A stretch of DNA of 64,000 bases from Xestospongia bergquistia. Taxonomy: Eukaryota > Porifera > Demospongiae > Haplosclerida > Petrosiidae. Below the pieces are notes generated by a model, which saw nothing but the letters and a program-made list of their open reading frames with translations, was not told the origin of the DNA and searched no databases. Positions 37,601 to 49,905 of this stretch are shown here, in pieces. A program made the translations under genes and the position numbers. The DNA lies in the NCBI GenBank assembly GCA_963965975.1, contig OZ014416.1, forward strand, positions 6,076,001 through 6,140,000, read 5' to 3'. Within the stretch, counting starts at the first letter, position 1. Every line of letters begins with the position of its first letter.

Positions 37601-37779
37601 GATATAAACAGGATCAAAGAAATTGAGGAGAAGATAAGAGAACAAATAGCGCCAAAGCTACTTAAGTAGCTAGTAATATTAGGAACAACTACCACAGGAC
37701 TTGGTACATAGTTTGGCGCAAACAATGAGACAAAATATATACAGAGCAATAATATTGCACGCTTCATCAAATCTTCCAT
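33908..37779 (-). CDS. Transmembrane P-loop GTPase with Death domain, copy A
   Basis: Five exons on the minus strand: 37779-37353, 36977-34689, 34425-34390, 34326-34057 and 33927-33908 (stop TAA). All phases fit, giving 1,013 residues. Residues 1-142: Met start, hydrophobic segment 5-21 (signal or TM), then TM segments near 43-63, 72-93 and 103-125. P-loop GPPTVGKT about 175-182; basic stretch KKKKR; two TM helices about 272-294 and 313-336; switch II DCGGQPEFHE about 381; GTHKDE about 494, in the place of NKxD. A COR-like region follows. The 270-nt exon (about residues 918-1007) is a Death domain (KWHEIGDLLGV, VTWHNIISVL), the same length and phase as in gene 1. The donor at 37353 (GTGTAT) is weak. 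Inference: membrane-bound GTPase switch signalling through Death-domain partners. Family assignment to ROCO-like GTPases is moderate. Confidence 0.78.
34450..34612. repeat. AC-rich microsatellite (ACACAGAC variants), copy A
   Basis: About 160 bp of CA repeats with regular CAGACA variants in the intron between exons 34689 and 34425 of the GTPase gene. The copy at 39658-39820 is identical in length and variant pattern. Confidence 0.9.
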
Positions 37780-38854
37780 TTTGATGACACACCTACATCA
37801 TGTTATGTATGAATATTAATATTATTACTTAATTAAATTCAATGATAATCTTATTGAAGATAAACATCAAATGTTTTGAATACTTTTATATGTAATTCTT
37901 TATTACACATTTTCATACACAATCACCACAATGAGACATCTTTGATGAAAATTAAACAGTAATTCGGCTAACTCTTATTTTGACAACTGAGACTGCTGTG
38001 ACACCTGCTGTTACAAAGTCTCTTTGCTTTATGACACTTGCACCTGCTTGTCTGACACTGTTTCTTGCGTTTGGTGCAGTCACACCGGATGAACCCTTGT
38101 CCGCCAGAAACTGTAGACTTGAGAGCTTGACGAAGTGTGATGGTACATTCTGTGTTGACATCAGAATCATTCAAAAGTCGCTGCGGACAGAGATCAAACT
38201 GATTCCTGGAATAGTTTGTGCTCAGAATCCCAGCTTTCACCTCAATTTTGCACAAGATGTTTCAGCATCCTGTCACAACCACTGTGCAATGTGAGCTATG
38301 ATTTGCTATGGTATCCTATTTGTCTTCTATGTTGTCATAGTAGACGGGGCGATCTTCTGGTGACTTTCTCTTCTTGATAAGCTTCTCCACATCACCACAA
38401 TGAAGTACTTCATACTTTTTAGGATGTAGTATTGGTAGTACTAGTGGAAACTTCAGCTGCTGTTTTCAGATTGTCAATGGTCTTGTAGTACACCTCTTTA
38501 GGAAAGAGATATTTTGCACATTGAGAATATTTCTTAAACAAAGCCTCTTCGAATTTTGTCTCAAAATTATGCTGCATCATTTTGTTTCAAATGCAGAAAT
38601 GAAGTAAATGATCATGGTGTAGCTGCATGCCTCTTATATAGTGACAGCTGAGCTAAATTGCAATTACAACACATTAAAGGAGCTGTGAACTGCTCTGAAC
38701 TATGATAAAACCTCAGAGTATATACTCATCAAAGCTATGGTATTATTTCCAGTAATTTCATGAAATCGCTAGAGTTTTTAGTGAATTTTTGAAGTCCCTA
38801 TGTGAAACTCCCTGAAAGTGTCAGGGATTTTGCAAAATCCCCAATCTTACTGTA

Positions 38855-38906
<52 letters not shown>

Positions 38907-39115
38907 GGTCAACCAAATGCTAAACAATAGTTAACACATATAATGTAATATAAACTGGTAAAGAAGTAAACAACAGAGAAAATGAAAGAAATATACCTAC
39001 GTTATTATCAATATACATGTATACATGTATTATATTTATCTGCAATCAAGACATGTGCCTCAGAATATCATTCTATTAGTCATTATACATGTTGTATTAG
39101 TGCTATGAATAACTG

Positions 39116-39783
39116 TTAGTGGTTTCTGTCATGATCTAAACAAACAAAACAATAATGTATGAATTGTATGAAATTATATCAAGTACCAATGCATTTAAAG
39201 CAAGGGTACGTACATTTATTCATAAAATAATATATAATTGTGGTATAGCCATTACTATACATACTTGCAAGAGTATTGCGAATCTTATTAGCTATTGATT
39301 TCTCCTTTAGAGGTCCCTCTAAAACACTGATTATGTTATGCCATGTCACTGCAGTTGGTGCATTATCCAACCAACTCTGTAATATCTTGGACATCTTAAC
39401 TTGGTTAGATAAGTTTGAAGTATGTAATCCCTCAATAATATCAGAATCTACTCCAAGTAGATCACCAATCTCATGCCACTTAGCACTGACAGAAGTAAGT
39501 AATGTCAATAATGTATGTTTTTCTGGTTTAGTAGCTAAAATGAATATTACAAATAATAAATATTACATATTTTATCTATACTATTATATATTCATACCTT
39601 CAAGTAATAGTAAATCAACTTCATTGGCAGTAACTATATAATTTACAAAAAATAATAAACACACACACACACAGACACACACACACACACAGACACACAC
39701 ACAGACACATACACAAACACACACAGACACACAGACACACACACAGACACAGACACAGACACACAGACACAGACACACACACA

Positions 39784-39822
<39 letters not shown>

Positions 39823-42800
39823 GTTACAAAGTTAATGTTAATAACCAGTTCTATTATAATATATTAATTATAAATCTATACATAGAGCAAACTCACTTTT
39901 TTCATTAAACCACAGTTGTTCTTGAGGTAATAGGTATGCTGTAAGGCTTCGCTTATGACTACAAGTTGTATATTTAGGAGAATTATTATTATTACATATA
40001 GCAGGATGATCTTCTATAGAACTGTTCTTATGTCCCTTACAATAAAAGCCAAAGAAATGTTCTGCAGTAGCTGTGTAGTTAAGCCGATTCTTCACATAAC
40101 TTAGACAACAAGAAATATAATGTTTGACAGAGACATAAACATTTTCATCACTAATTGTGCTAAAGCCACGAGGAGATTTCACAACAATCTCAAGAAACCT
40201 AAAAAAATTGGTGATAGTGACAATATGTCCTGACTTAACAAGATTAAATTCAATTTGATCTCTGAAGATTTCTTCTGACGAGAGTTCCCACTTGTCTTTA
40301 CCATCAAGAAGAATTTTAGCAATGAGTGAACTAAAGATACCTCTTGGAGTGTAGTGACATTTGAATGTAATAAGAAGGGAGGTTATGTAACCATCATTTT
40401 GTGATAATGGAGTAGATGGAAGAGAAGCATGTACTAAAACACAAGGGAGAAAATACTCCTGTTCATTAGACTCATTTATACCTACAGGAGCAATGATAAC
40501 AAGATGTTCTAGAACAGCTATTACTTGTTCTACTGATAATAAGGTTTCTTTAACAACTTTACACTGCTCTAAATGATACTTTGTAAAACGGCCTGATAAA
40601 CGAAACCTGTCATGTTCACTTTTCCTATGAATACGTTTGCCAAAGGAAAATGTATTCACAATAATGTCTGTTACAATATCAAAGAGTACCTGAGGGTCAG
40701 TAATAACTACATCCTTCAGTTCAGGTATGATATTAAAATATCTTATTGTTCCTACTTTATTGTGAAGGAACCAGAGTGCTGCATGGAATTCATCTCCAAG
40801 AGAAATGTTACAGTTAAGAGCAAGATCTTGACAGTCTTTCAGAGACATAACCTTTTTTTCCAATTTTCGAATACAAAAGTCTAGTGCTAGCCATGGCACA
40901 GGAATCTTTACTTGATAATCACCATTTAAAGCAACATCAATAACCATACTTTTAACTAATTTTATATCATTTGAATTGAATGAGTTAATTCCAAGAAGAA
41001 CCATACCACTTTCAGTTGGTATAACCATATCTTGTGAGTACCAGTCAGTGCCTTTAAGCTCATCTTCTAATTGATCGTTGATCTGCAAAATTTTATCTTC
41101 AGTTTCTCCTTTTAATAAAAGCTCATCTTTGTGTGTGCCAATGATTATTACTTTTGAAATGGGCAATTCCAGACTTTCTTTAAAAAAGTGCGTAATTTTC
41201 TCAGAAAGTAACTTTACAATTGACTCAATTTTAGTTGTGCTCGGTTTAAAGTACTTTCCAATCGAGCTAATACTAGCAAGACATTGTAGAAGAGCTTCTT
41301 TAACTGTGAAACTACTCTCATATGGAACAGATACATTACCATCACTGGTTTTATAAGTGACTTTGTATCGATTGTCAAGACCTCCAGTAAGGTTAAATAC
41401 AAAGATGAACAAGGTAGAGTGTGACACTAGTGCAGGAAGCACCTCATGAAATTCTGGTTGTCCTCCACAATCTCTGAAATAGATATTAAAATTTTGATCC
41501 AATTCAGGTTGGATTTTTTGTATATCATTCCTTTCAAGAGATTCTCTAGCTACAGTCTCTGCACTAATGCCTTTGGTTGACTTAATTTGTGAACACTGAC
41601 CTTTTAGCCCCAAAAAAAATCCAAATAAGATACCTAATAGGCTACCTACTAAAAAAAGCATAAATGCTAATGATCTTAAAAATTGTATGTTGTCGTTGTC
41701 TTCACTGATCAACATTCTTTCTTGCATATAAATATCAGCTAGAGGTGCTACAACAATAATTATGTACATGATCATAACTAACACAGAAAGAGGCATTATT
41801 ATATCATCACTATCTATCACATCCTTTGATGATAACCCTTTTAAACGCGCAATAAATTCTTCATCTGGTGTGAGAGATTTCCAAGTGTAATTATCTACTG
41901 TAAATGTAGAATATGATTGCTTATTGTCATTTAATGTAACTTCAATTTTCATTACACTCTCACAAACTGGAGTACTAGGGGGACGATGTTTAACTGCTCT
42001 TACTGATTGTCTTTTCTTCTTTTTGAATTTGCATTTTGAATTAGTAAGTAGTTGTTCTTTAAGTGTGGTTTTACCAACAGTAGGTGGACCAACAGTCATA
42101 CATTGAATAATATTTACTTTTAATGATCCTTTTTTTTTTAATTGCGTTTTGTAGATGTTAAACAAATCGTGTTCATTCTTTGATTCTATACAAGGAAAGT
42201 AAAACAAAGTAATGAACAATTGTTAATTGACTAACTGATCATTAAGTAAGGTTTTCAGACATAGAAAGCTAGCTGTGCTAAAATAATAGTATTAGCATCA
42301 GAAAATAGAATAAAGGGAAGAGGCTAGATTTAGTCTTTCTAAAGGGAATAATTTGTCACTTAAGTATTGTGAACAGTTTCTTTACTACTGTCTGGCATGA
42401 ACACAATCAACTGAAATTTTACAATTAAAATCTAAAGTGATCATCTTGGGAGGTGTGACTTTAGTGTGTATATATATATATATATATATATTATTATTAT
42501 TAAGTGGTTGTGTAGATTGAAGTTAGTTAACACATGTCAATACAATATCATATAATACACCTGTATTTGTAGTTATTTTCCACAGCTTTACTGTTGCATA
42601 TTTAACTAATTCACCAAAAAGTACTAATGGAATTTCCAAAATGAAAAGGCCAATCAGAGCAATAAGTATACCATATCGAATACCATTTCCACCAATTGGA
42701 AATCTTGATAAAGTGATCAGCAGTATAAAACCCATTATGGCAAAGAGCAGTGCACCACCTATACACAAATTCCTAACAGATGTTCTATTGCAGACTCCAA

Positions 42801-42987
42801 CAACAATTGATATAAACAGGATCAAAGAAATTGAGGAGAAGATAAGAGAACAAATAGCGCCAAAGCTACTTAAGTAGCTAGTAATATTAGGAACAACTAC
42901 CACAGGACTTGGTACATAGTTTGGCGCAAACAATGAGACAAAATATATACAGAGCAATAATATTGCACGCTTCATCAAATCTTCCAT
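39116..42987 (-). CDS. Transmembrane P-loop GTPase with Death domain, copy B
   Basis: Same five-exon gene as copy A: 42987-42561, 42185-39897, 39633-39598, 39534-39265 and 39135-39116. The predicted protein is identical to copy A. Copy B keeps the original upstream sequence (beyond 43098). Copy A has only about 110 bp of shared 5' flank before running into the 3' end of unit B, so if both are real, copy B is the one more likely to have the native promoter. Confidence 0.78.
39658..39820. repeat. AC-rich microsatellite, copy B
   Basis: Identical partner of the array at 34450-34612. Confidence 0.9.
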
Positions 42988-43098
42988 TTTGATGACACAC
43001 CTACATCATGTTATGTATGAATATTAATATTATTACTTAATTAAATTCAATGATAATCTTATTGAAGATAAACGTCAAATGTTTTGAATACTTTTATA

Positions 43099-44750
43099 AT
43101 AAGATCAATAGAGTCAGCTATTGTGAAACTAACAAATTTATTTATATGACGTAGCTTTGCAGACAAGTATCCCTATATTACAAAGTTAGCTAATACAGTT
43201 ATTAAAAGCATATGACTATGCAAATTATTTTAATGGAAATAATATAAACATTAATAACATTTCCTGTATATTTCGATACCTTTCCTTTCTTTTCTACTTT
43301 GGTTAATTATAAACATTAGGGAATCTGATCCTTCTTGTCATTCCAAAAAAATAATGGTCGAGTATTTTGCAAAATTAATGTGTGCCTTAAAGCACCCTGT
43401 TTAATGTTTAATGATTTGTACAGTAATTAGTATATAAACCAGTACTATGACATATGCAATCTCCTTTTAAAATACGTGTATGTTCATATCCATTTTGTGT
43501 ATTAGGTACCCATTATGTATATTTAAACCCTATAAACTGTCATCATAGATATATCAATCATTTGTGTATACTATGTTACATTATTTGAGAAAAAGTTTGA
43601 AACAGATGGCTCACTATAATGTTCTTCATCAGTAACCCTTTTTCTTGTGTCTTAAGATCAGATTTTTCTTGTCTTTTAACAAAAAAGAAACAGATATTCT
43701 TACAATACATTATCATTGATTTAATTATCTATTTCTGGTTTGTTTATTCACATATATACATAAATCATTCTTTCTGATACATCCATTATATATTATTGTT
43801 AGCCATTATAAAATTTAATAATGCCTTTATATACAGTATATAATTATTCTAAATACAGTCATTTCTCCTTTAATAATAAACAAACACATTATGAATATAC
43901 AATTCAAATAAACTAGCACAAAAAAGTATATAATTTATTTAGTGTAGGAATGGTAGTTAAAACATTTCAAACAAGCTCAAAATAGGAAGATGCACTGTGG
44001 ATATTCTACATAATGTATGAGTATGCACAGCCTGGATATCATTTATTTGTACAATTAGAAATGATTAAAAAGCCAAATATCTGTCATTAGTATATCATTA
44101 TGTTATACATGTATATTGTAAAATACACTATTCAATTGAGGAAATTTATGCTTATAATTCACAAGTTAATATTATTATAATTATTAATTATTAACAGATT
44201 TCTCTAGAAAAATATCCAATAAATTAAAAAAAGAAATAGACACAAAAATCATCAGAAAACTTTAAATCTCATTGTGCGAAACAATTTGATGAAAGTAATT
44301 TTTAAAAAATAAAACACTTTTTGTTGAACAGAAGATAATGTACAAACTATAAAATGATTTCAACAGACAATCTGTGCCAGCTTGATATCACACACATACA
44401 CATATGTACATGTACATGAAAATACAGATATATATACAAGAACTACTAACACACATATAAACTTTACTAAATGTTAAACAAAAGAATATAGTAATAGAAA
44501 AATGATATTATGAAAACCAAAAGATAATTATATTTATTTTAATATAAAAAGGCTATATATTATATAACAAATATATTTAATATTGCGTTGTTTACATGTA
44601 CATAATACACATATTTGTCACACAGTTTGCTTATTGCCAAGTCTTTGATATGACTTGGGATTTTGATCATGCTTTTATAATTACACAGTGACCATACTTA
44701 ACTTTCTTTAACTATAGGAACATATGGGACTATTAAGTAAAATATTAATC
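43099..44750. other. Gene-free stretch upstream of GTPase copy B
   Basis: AT-rich, no coding exon recognised. It should contain the native promoter of the GTPase gene close to 42990-43300, but no clear core promoter element could be singled out in this base composition. Confidence 0.4.
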
Positions 44751-44756
44751 GAAGAA

Positions 44757-45863
44757 CTTTTGTGGAGAAAAGCATTAGCTCAAACTGTGAGAGACAAAAA
44801 AAATCAAATAAAAATATACCATGGACTAAGTATTTTATTCAGTGTGAAAGATGAAGCTAAATTTAGAGCTACATTGTAGACTTTTCTCACATACCTACAC
44901 ATAGAGCGTGCTCATTTTTTGCCTACTTTACTTCAAATTACAGCTCATGATTACGACAATGGGCAACATGTTACCATACTCAAACAACAATCAACACTAA
45001 CATGTACCTTGAATCATTTCATAGAGTCCTAAAAATATTGTACTTAAACCACAAAGCAAAATAGAAGAATTGACAGTTTACTTGTTCCTTTATTAAAAGT
45101 AGCAAGAGATAAGGTGAACATGTTTACATACACTTGCTTAGATTCTATCTTACATGCAACAGTATATGTAAACATGTTCACCTTGTACAAATGAAATATA
45201 TGGCAAAGGACACAAACAATATTTCAGAAGATCCTACTATGCTAGCTGATACTTACTCCTACTTTACCAATGTGGTAACTTAAATAAACTTATTATGTAT
45301 TGTTTATATAGAATGTTCTGGAACTCAATTTGTGCACTATATATTTTGTTTAGTTAACAGTGTATCATTATATGTGTTGTACTAATACTAGGAGAATTAC
45401 AACAACCAGTTACTTGTTATCTAATAATTAAGAAACATGACACATCTTTGATACAAACTAAAACAAGCTTGTTAAAGAATTCAAGAACTTGAAGCAACTG
45501 TCTAAATATAGATGCTATTCTGACTGGTAACAGGTACATTAAGCTATGATCTCTGTAAAGCTATACCTGTTAAGCAAAAGGTGTCAACAAAACTGTGAAC
45601 ATCAAACTTTTTTCCTACAAGAAAAAAAAAGATACATTTCTACTCCAACTCTGTCGATGCCTACTGTTAAAGAAATAAATAAAATTGAAAAAGACTTAGA
45701 GAGTAGTGACATAAAATTCTGTGGTAGCTGTTTGAAAGAAGATGACAAAACTATTATTGATGTTGTTACATGGATACAATATGACAGATGTACAATATGG
45801 TTACATCTCTGTTGCACACAACCACAACTAACTACTATATACCAGCTAATGTCATTTTTATAA
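44757..45863 (+). pseudogene. Decayed MULE transposase with PHD-like finger
   Basis: The plus strand reads, in shifting frames, the C-terminal half of a Mutator-like transposase: SVKDEAKFRATL near 44850, then INTNMYLESFHRVLKILYL near 44995-45045, then RRIDSLLVPLLKVARDKVNM near 45065-45125. The open frame 45546-45863 follows with INKIEKDLESSDIKFCGSCL and WIQYDRCTIWLHLCC, a damaged PHD-type finger (one expected Cys is Tyr). Stops and frameshifts show decay, and the catalytic N-terminal half is absent. The NTN-ESFHR-LK signature is from my knowledge of animal MULE proteins. Confidence 0.65.
45111..45184. repeat. 20-bp perfect inverted repeat inside the MULE relic
   Basis: aaggtgaacatgtttacata at 45111-45130 is repeated inverted at 45165-45184 with a 34-base spacer. 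The left arm is part of the decayed transposase frame (ARDKVNMF), so the right arm looks like an inverted copy of coding sequence. Confidence 0.75.
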
Positions 45864-46345
45864 CATCAAAGAAACAAAATGAATTTAAAGTGTATAATAT
45901 TTCTTTCTTACCTTTGATTAGTGTTGTCATATCCTCTCAGATCCAAGGCATAAGACTCTTTTTCATTATCTTTGGTCCCTTGGTTACAACAGTCTTTTTA
46001 GCTACTTCACAGATCCTTAGCATTTGCTCTTGACAGATTCTCGGTATCCCTTAACTACTTAAGTGGCTCAATGTGGTTGATCATGTGGAAACTGAGAAAA
46101 TAAGGGTTTAAATTTTTGTATAACCTCCGGCTAATGGCTATCTTGACTTAGTAACAGACACCCGTTTGCTTAAAGGAAGAAAATACTTTTCCTGTGTATA
46201 ATATAAACATGCAGAAAAATGACATTGCTCAAATATTTCTTCAAAGCCTCTAAGAGAATTGCCTTTCCTGGTTAAAAGGAGTGTGCATCTTTATGATCCA
46301 AAAAAGTATTTTCTTTTTGATAAAAAGATAACAAGAGGTTGATAT

Positions 46346-46560
46346 TCACCATGGAACGTGTCCTACAACAAAATCTTTTGTTATAGACTCTACATATTGT
46401 TCTTCAATGTCATGCTCCTCATTTATACATTGTGACTCTCCATCAAGTATGGGTGTCCAGATCCTTTTATAGATATGGTGACCTTGTACACAACTAACTA
46501 TCTTGTGAGAATGAATTAGTAACTGTATCACTTTATTTGACATGGTACGTCCCACAATAA
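46346..46560 (-). pseudogene. HIRAN-like transposon-associated fragment
   Basis: The minus frame contains CVQGHHIYKRIWTPILDGE and ends DFVVGHVPW. This resembles the HHVYK-VW-P-(C/L)-RE ... VVGHVPR module I recall from mobile-element proteins of sponges and cnidarians. About 70 codons, with no neighbours in frame. Short, and the assignment is from memory. Confidence 0.35.
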
Positions 46561-46902
46561 TACCACCCACTCTTTATTAACCTTTTTTATGAAACCCTAA
46601 ATTAAAATTATGGCAATTTCCATTTTTTGCATGTTCCCTTATTGTCTTAAGTTAATCAATACTAAACATTATTATTATTGAAATGTTTTGAAAAATTATA
46701 TTAAAAGAATCAAGAACTGGTAAAGAACAGTTGTTGTAGAGTACAGGTTTCTTATTAAATCAGTAATACACTTCAAATTATGTGTCTTATTGATTTATTA
46801 ACCTGATTTATTAACCATTAACCAAATGAAGTAATTTCATTTACTTCATTGGTCATAATTTGGTACAATGATATGTCTTGTAATACAATTACTGTGACTT
46901 AC

Positions 46903-47004
46903 ATCATCCTTAGTGCAAATATCAGCTTGTCCAATTTCAATTAACAGTTTTACTGTGTCAGTATGTCAATTCTCTGCTGCATAGTATGCAGGTGTACGTC
47001 CATT
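46903..47004 (-). pseudogene. Isolated ankyrin exon with a nonsense codon
   Basis: A 102-nt exon with intact acceptor and GTAAGTC donor, the same 34-codon size as gene 2 exons 10870 and 12124. It reads NGRTPAYYAAEN, stop, HTDTVKLLIEIGQADICTKD. The TGA stands where the family has a glycine codon (GGT/GGA). No partner exons were found nearby. Confidence 0.65.
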
Positions 47005-47214
47005 CTAGGAACATAAGAGACAAAGTTATTTAATTACAAAACATAAACTATTAGACAGTAAACTATATAATCAATGTAACTAAAGTCCATTCACGTTCAC
47101 CAGGCGCTTGATTTTTTGCTGTAACTTCCTTATTACTAGTCAGATTTCAAAATTATGGCAATTTTTAATTTTGCTAATTTTCATACTAATTATAAACCGT
47201 CAATTATTTTAACC

Positions 47215-47565
47215 AACAATAAAACCCGCTATTTAGTCAGTAATCTATAGCAAGGTTCAGAAATAATTCTGTTTTCTGCAGCTTTTGATTATTAATTTGT
47301 TTAAATTTCCTGCAAAAAGCAGGTTTCCTGTTTTTGAAAAATATGAAATAAATGTGTATTATTTATATAAGGTAATACAATAGTTTCATTTAAATAAAAT
47401 TATGTGCCTATAAAGACCCAACAGAAAATACAATATTTCAATGTAAAATTAATACTATACCCTAGACTCTAAACCTTAAATCTTGGAAGATATCTGTATT
47501 AATTTTCCATTAAAGTATGGCTTTTTTTCCTCCAGGCCTCTAGCATTAAATTAAAGTTAACTAGA
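47215..47565. repeat. Dispersed duplication, copy 1
   Basis: Diverged direct copy of 51655-51995, sharing words such as ctatagcaaggt and aatactatacccta/gtccta, and ending with tccaggcctctagcattaaa. Non-coding. Confidence 0.65.
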
Positions 47566-47629
47566 CAATAATTTTGCTGACTCTGTAAAAATGGAATGGT
47601 TGATAGTTTGTTTGCTAATTATGCACAGT

Positions 47630-48190
47630 TTGTGTAAGGACTGTCATTGTATTCTGTGGTGGTTTTGCCGTGTATTATGTGTTTTGTATATAAAGGCTGT
47701 CACTATGGAAAGTAAAATAAGAATTTTCCGCATAATGCATAATGTATGAAGTCAAACTACACAGTTCCATAGTGATTTTGGTAGCTTTGCTGTACATTAT
47801 TTATAAGAAATGAATGCACATTATCATAGTGGAATTCTTTACACATAATACACAGCAAACTGACTGTTGAATAAATATAGTGCCAGCCCTTACACACAGT
47901 ACACTGTAAAACTACAATGCATGGACAGAATACTTACAATGCCAGTCTTTATACATAAAATACACAGCAAAAGTACAATGCACAGAATACTTACAGTGCC
48001 AGTCTTTATTCATAAAATACACACCAAAAGTACAATGCACAGAATACTTACAATGCCAGTCTTTATACATAGTAAAAGTACAATGCACAAAATATATATA
48101 ATACACAGGAAATTAAACAACGATGTGCGGAATACATATGGTACCAGTCCTTAGCACAATACAAAGCAACTGACTATCATGGAATACCTA
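47630..48190. repeat. 57-bp satellite with inverted early units
   Basis: From about 47880 to 48120 there are direct units of about 57 bp containing ATGCACAGAATACTTACA and CCAGTCTTTATACATAAAAT. Degenerate units continue to 48190. Between 47630 and 47720 related units read in reverse complement (ACTGTCATTGTATTCTGTG), so the array changes direction near 47800. Open frames across it (for example 95 codons at 47867) only reflect the 57-bp period. Confidence 0.8.
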
Positions 48191-48959
48191 TAATGCCAAT
48201 CCTTATAGCATCTGTCTAGCATATGTGACTGTTCTGAAAATTAATTATATGACAAATTAATTTACTATATCAAAATGGAAGACATGAATGAAAATCCACC
48301 TGCCAAATGGAGAAAACTGATTGTTAATCCTTGTGATTCCATTAGTGAAATTTTAAACATACATTTTCAAATGTTTAAAGAATTTTTTTACCGCAACATC
48401 CACGCATGCATTAGAGTGAACACATGCTTAATGGCAATGTTTCTAAGGCAGTCCAAAAAAGAACATGCATTTGGTTTTTGAGAACAGTCTTGAGCCATGA
48501 CAATATTTGATAAATTATTAATAAGTATGAAAACAAATTTTTGTTTTCATTTCTTCTTATGTTTCTAATATAAGCACCTGTGTTTAGTGTTTTAGATAAA
48601 ACACATAGACTAGTGAAGGGCAGCCACTATTAATATAGTTATTATATATTCGAAGAATGACTATTACTCATCAAGACTTCTTGAATTATTAGCAGCTGTT
48701 GTTCTAATCTCAGGGAAAAAATTTCTTCAGTCCAATTACAATAATCTTCTTAGGTAAAAACTCATTGTTCTTGTGCTTTAAGGGGTTGTTATAAAATATA
48801 CTTAGAGAGAAAATCCTTTTTTCATGGAAATATAACCAATATAGAGGTTTATGACAATAAAGCTAGATTTAGAACTAGAAGTAGACATACAAAAACACCT
48901 AAAAAATACATTTTATGAGATATTACATCCATAACTAACAAGATTCAAAAGTGCTATAT

Positions 48960-49112
48960 AACACTCATATTACCTACATTACCAGTATTACCTACATTAC
49001 CAGTATTACCTACAATACCAGTATTACCCACAATACCAATATCACACTACTATTATTAACCCTAGATGTCATAATGATATCATCATGATGTCATCATAGG
49101 CAAGTTACAACA
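48960..49112. repeat. Second locus of the 18-bp minisatellite and its flank
   Basis: About four to five units of the CCAGTATTACCTACAATA type (48965-49045) followed by the same gatgtcatcataggcaagtt flank seen after the 22.2-kb array. A short dispersed copy. Confidence 0.75.
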
Positions 49113-49429
49113 AGAATGACCCACTAAATACCTCAAAAAACAGTTTTGAATACATACAGTTACAATAAGTAGTTGTACATATATAGCAACTGTATGTATC
49201 AGAGTTGTTTTGGATGTGTTTTAACAGTGGTCCCATTTCACAAATAAGGTCACAAATGCTTTGCGAGAAGTGGTTTCTTATTGGAAATCAGGTTAAAATT
49301 AATCACATTATTATTGAGTATTGTATTGATAGAATGTACAGGTAATTGTTGTCATGTGAATGTGGTTCTCATTTTCAATGTCTTGTTCACTTAAAGGCCA
49401 CACCCATCAGTTTCCATGGTGAAAATTTA

Positions 49430-49905
49430 TTAAATTGTTAATATCAAGAGTCATCAGGATTACAGCCAACTAATGCAAAAAATCATTTCCAAAACCGCAT
49501 ACTAATGTACCAGGCAGAGGTTTTATATTGATAACACATGTATCTGAAATGCAATTTGAATTTGAGATATCTCAAAAAACGTGTTTGCTTGATGGGAAGT
49601 AAATAGTACACAAACTTGAACATAAGAAAAATCAAGGACTATTAAAATAAAAGGCCTGCAACCATTAATTCATTATATATCTCCATTTCTAATTTATGGT
49701 ACTGGTATGATTCCTTATGAGTCTGATCCTCCCTGTCTCATACCTATACTAGATTTGGCAACCAATGATTTTATGTCAATACTACATCATTATGTAGGAT
49801 ATAATGAAGAAGATGTCAAAGATAAGACATTATGTAATGTAATATAAAGTGTAACGATTCATTTATCCATCCATCCATCAATTGATCTATAAATGTATGC
49901 ATCTT
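49430..49905. repeat. Dispersed duplication with a coding-like core, copy 1
   Basis: Recurs at 56850-57310 in the same orientation. The shared core includes taccaggcagaggttttata and actacatcattatgtaggat. In copy 1 a frame near 49700 reads CLIPILDLATNDFMSILHHY; a related word LIPTLDLTTNGDSLKII occurs near 56805. No domain recognised. Confidence 0.7.

Larger units (their letters stand above)
32679..37890. repeat. 5,208-bp tandem duplication, unit A
   Basis: Every position checked matches unit B at an offset of 5,208, including all reading frames, the AC and AT microsatellites and intron sequence. One difference was seen: A at 37866 versus G at 43074. The breakpoints share TATA (32679-32682, 37887-37890, 43095-43098). 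The left breakpoint falls inside the KRBA2-like transposon, so only unit A's neighbour keeps the left terminal repeat. Confidence 0.92.
37887..43098. repeat. 5,208-bp tandem duplication, unit B
   Basis: Second unit. It starts directly in the interior of the KRBA2-like element, so it has the right but not the left terminal repeat (right end about 38846). It includes the complete second GTPase gene and ends at 43098, after which the sequence becomes unique. Confidence 0.92.

Noticed and set aside
46800-46850. Imperfect hairpin around accaaatgaagtaa / ttacttcattggt
   Set aside because: AT-rich, with a bulge and no context. Expected by chance in this base composition.
47867-48154. Open frame of 95 codons
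   Set aside because: It follows the 57-bp satellite, whose period is divisible by three.
48275-48481. 68-codon frame beginning MEDMNENPPAKWRK
   Set aside because: Protein-like start but no recognisable domain and no supporting neighbours. Could be a transposon remnant.
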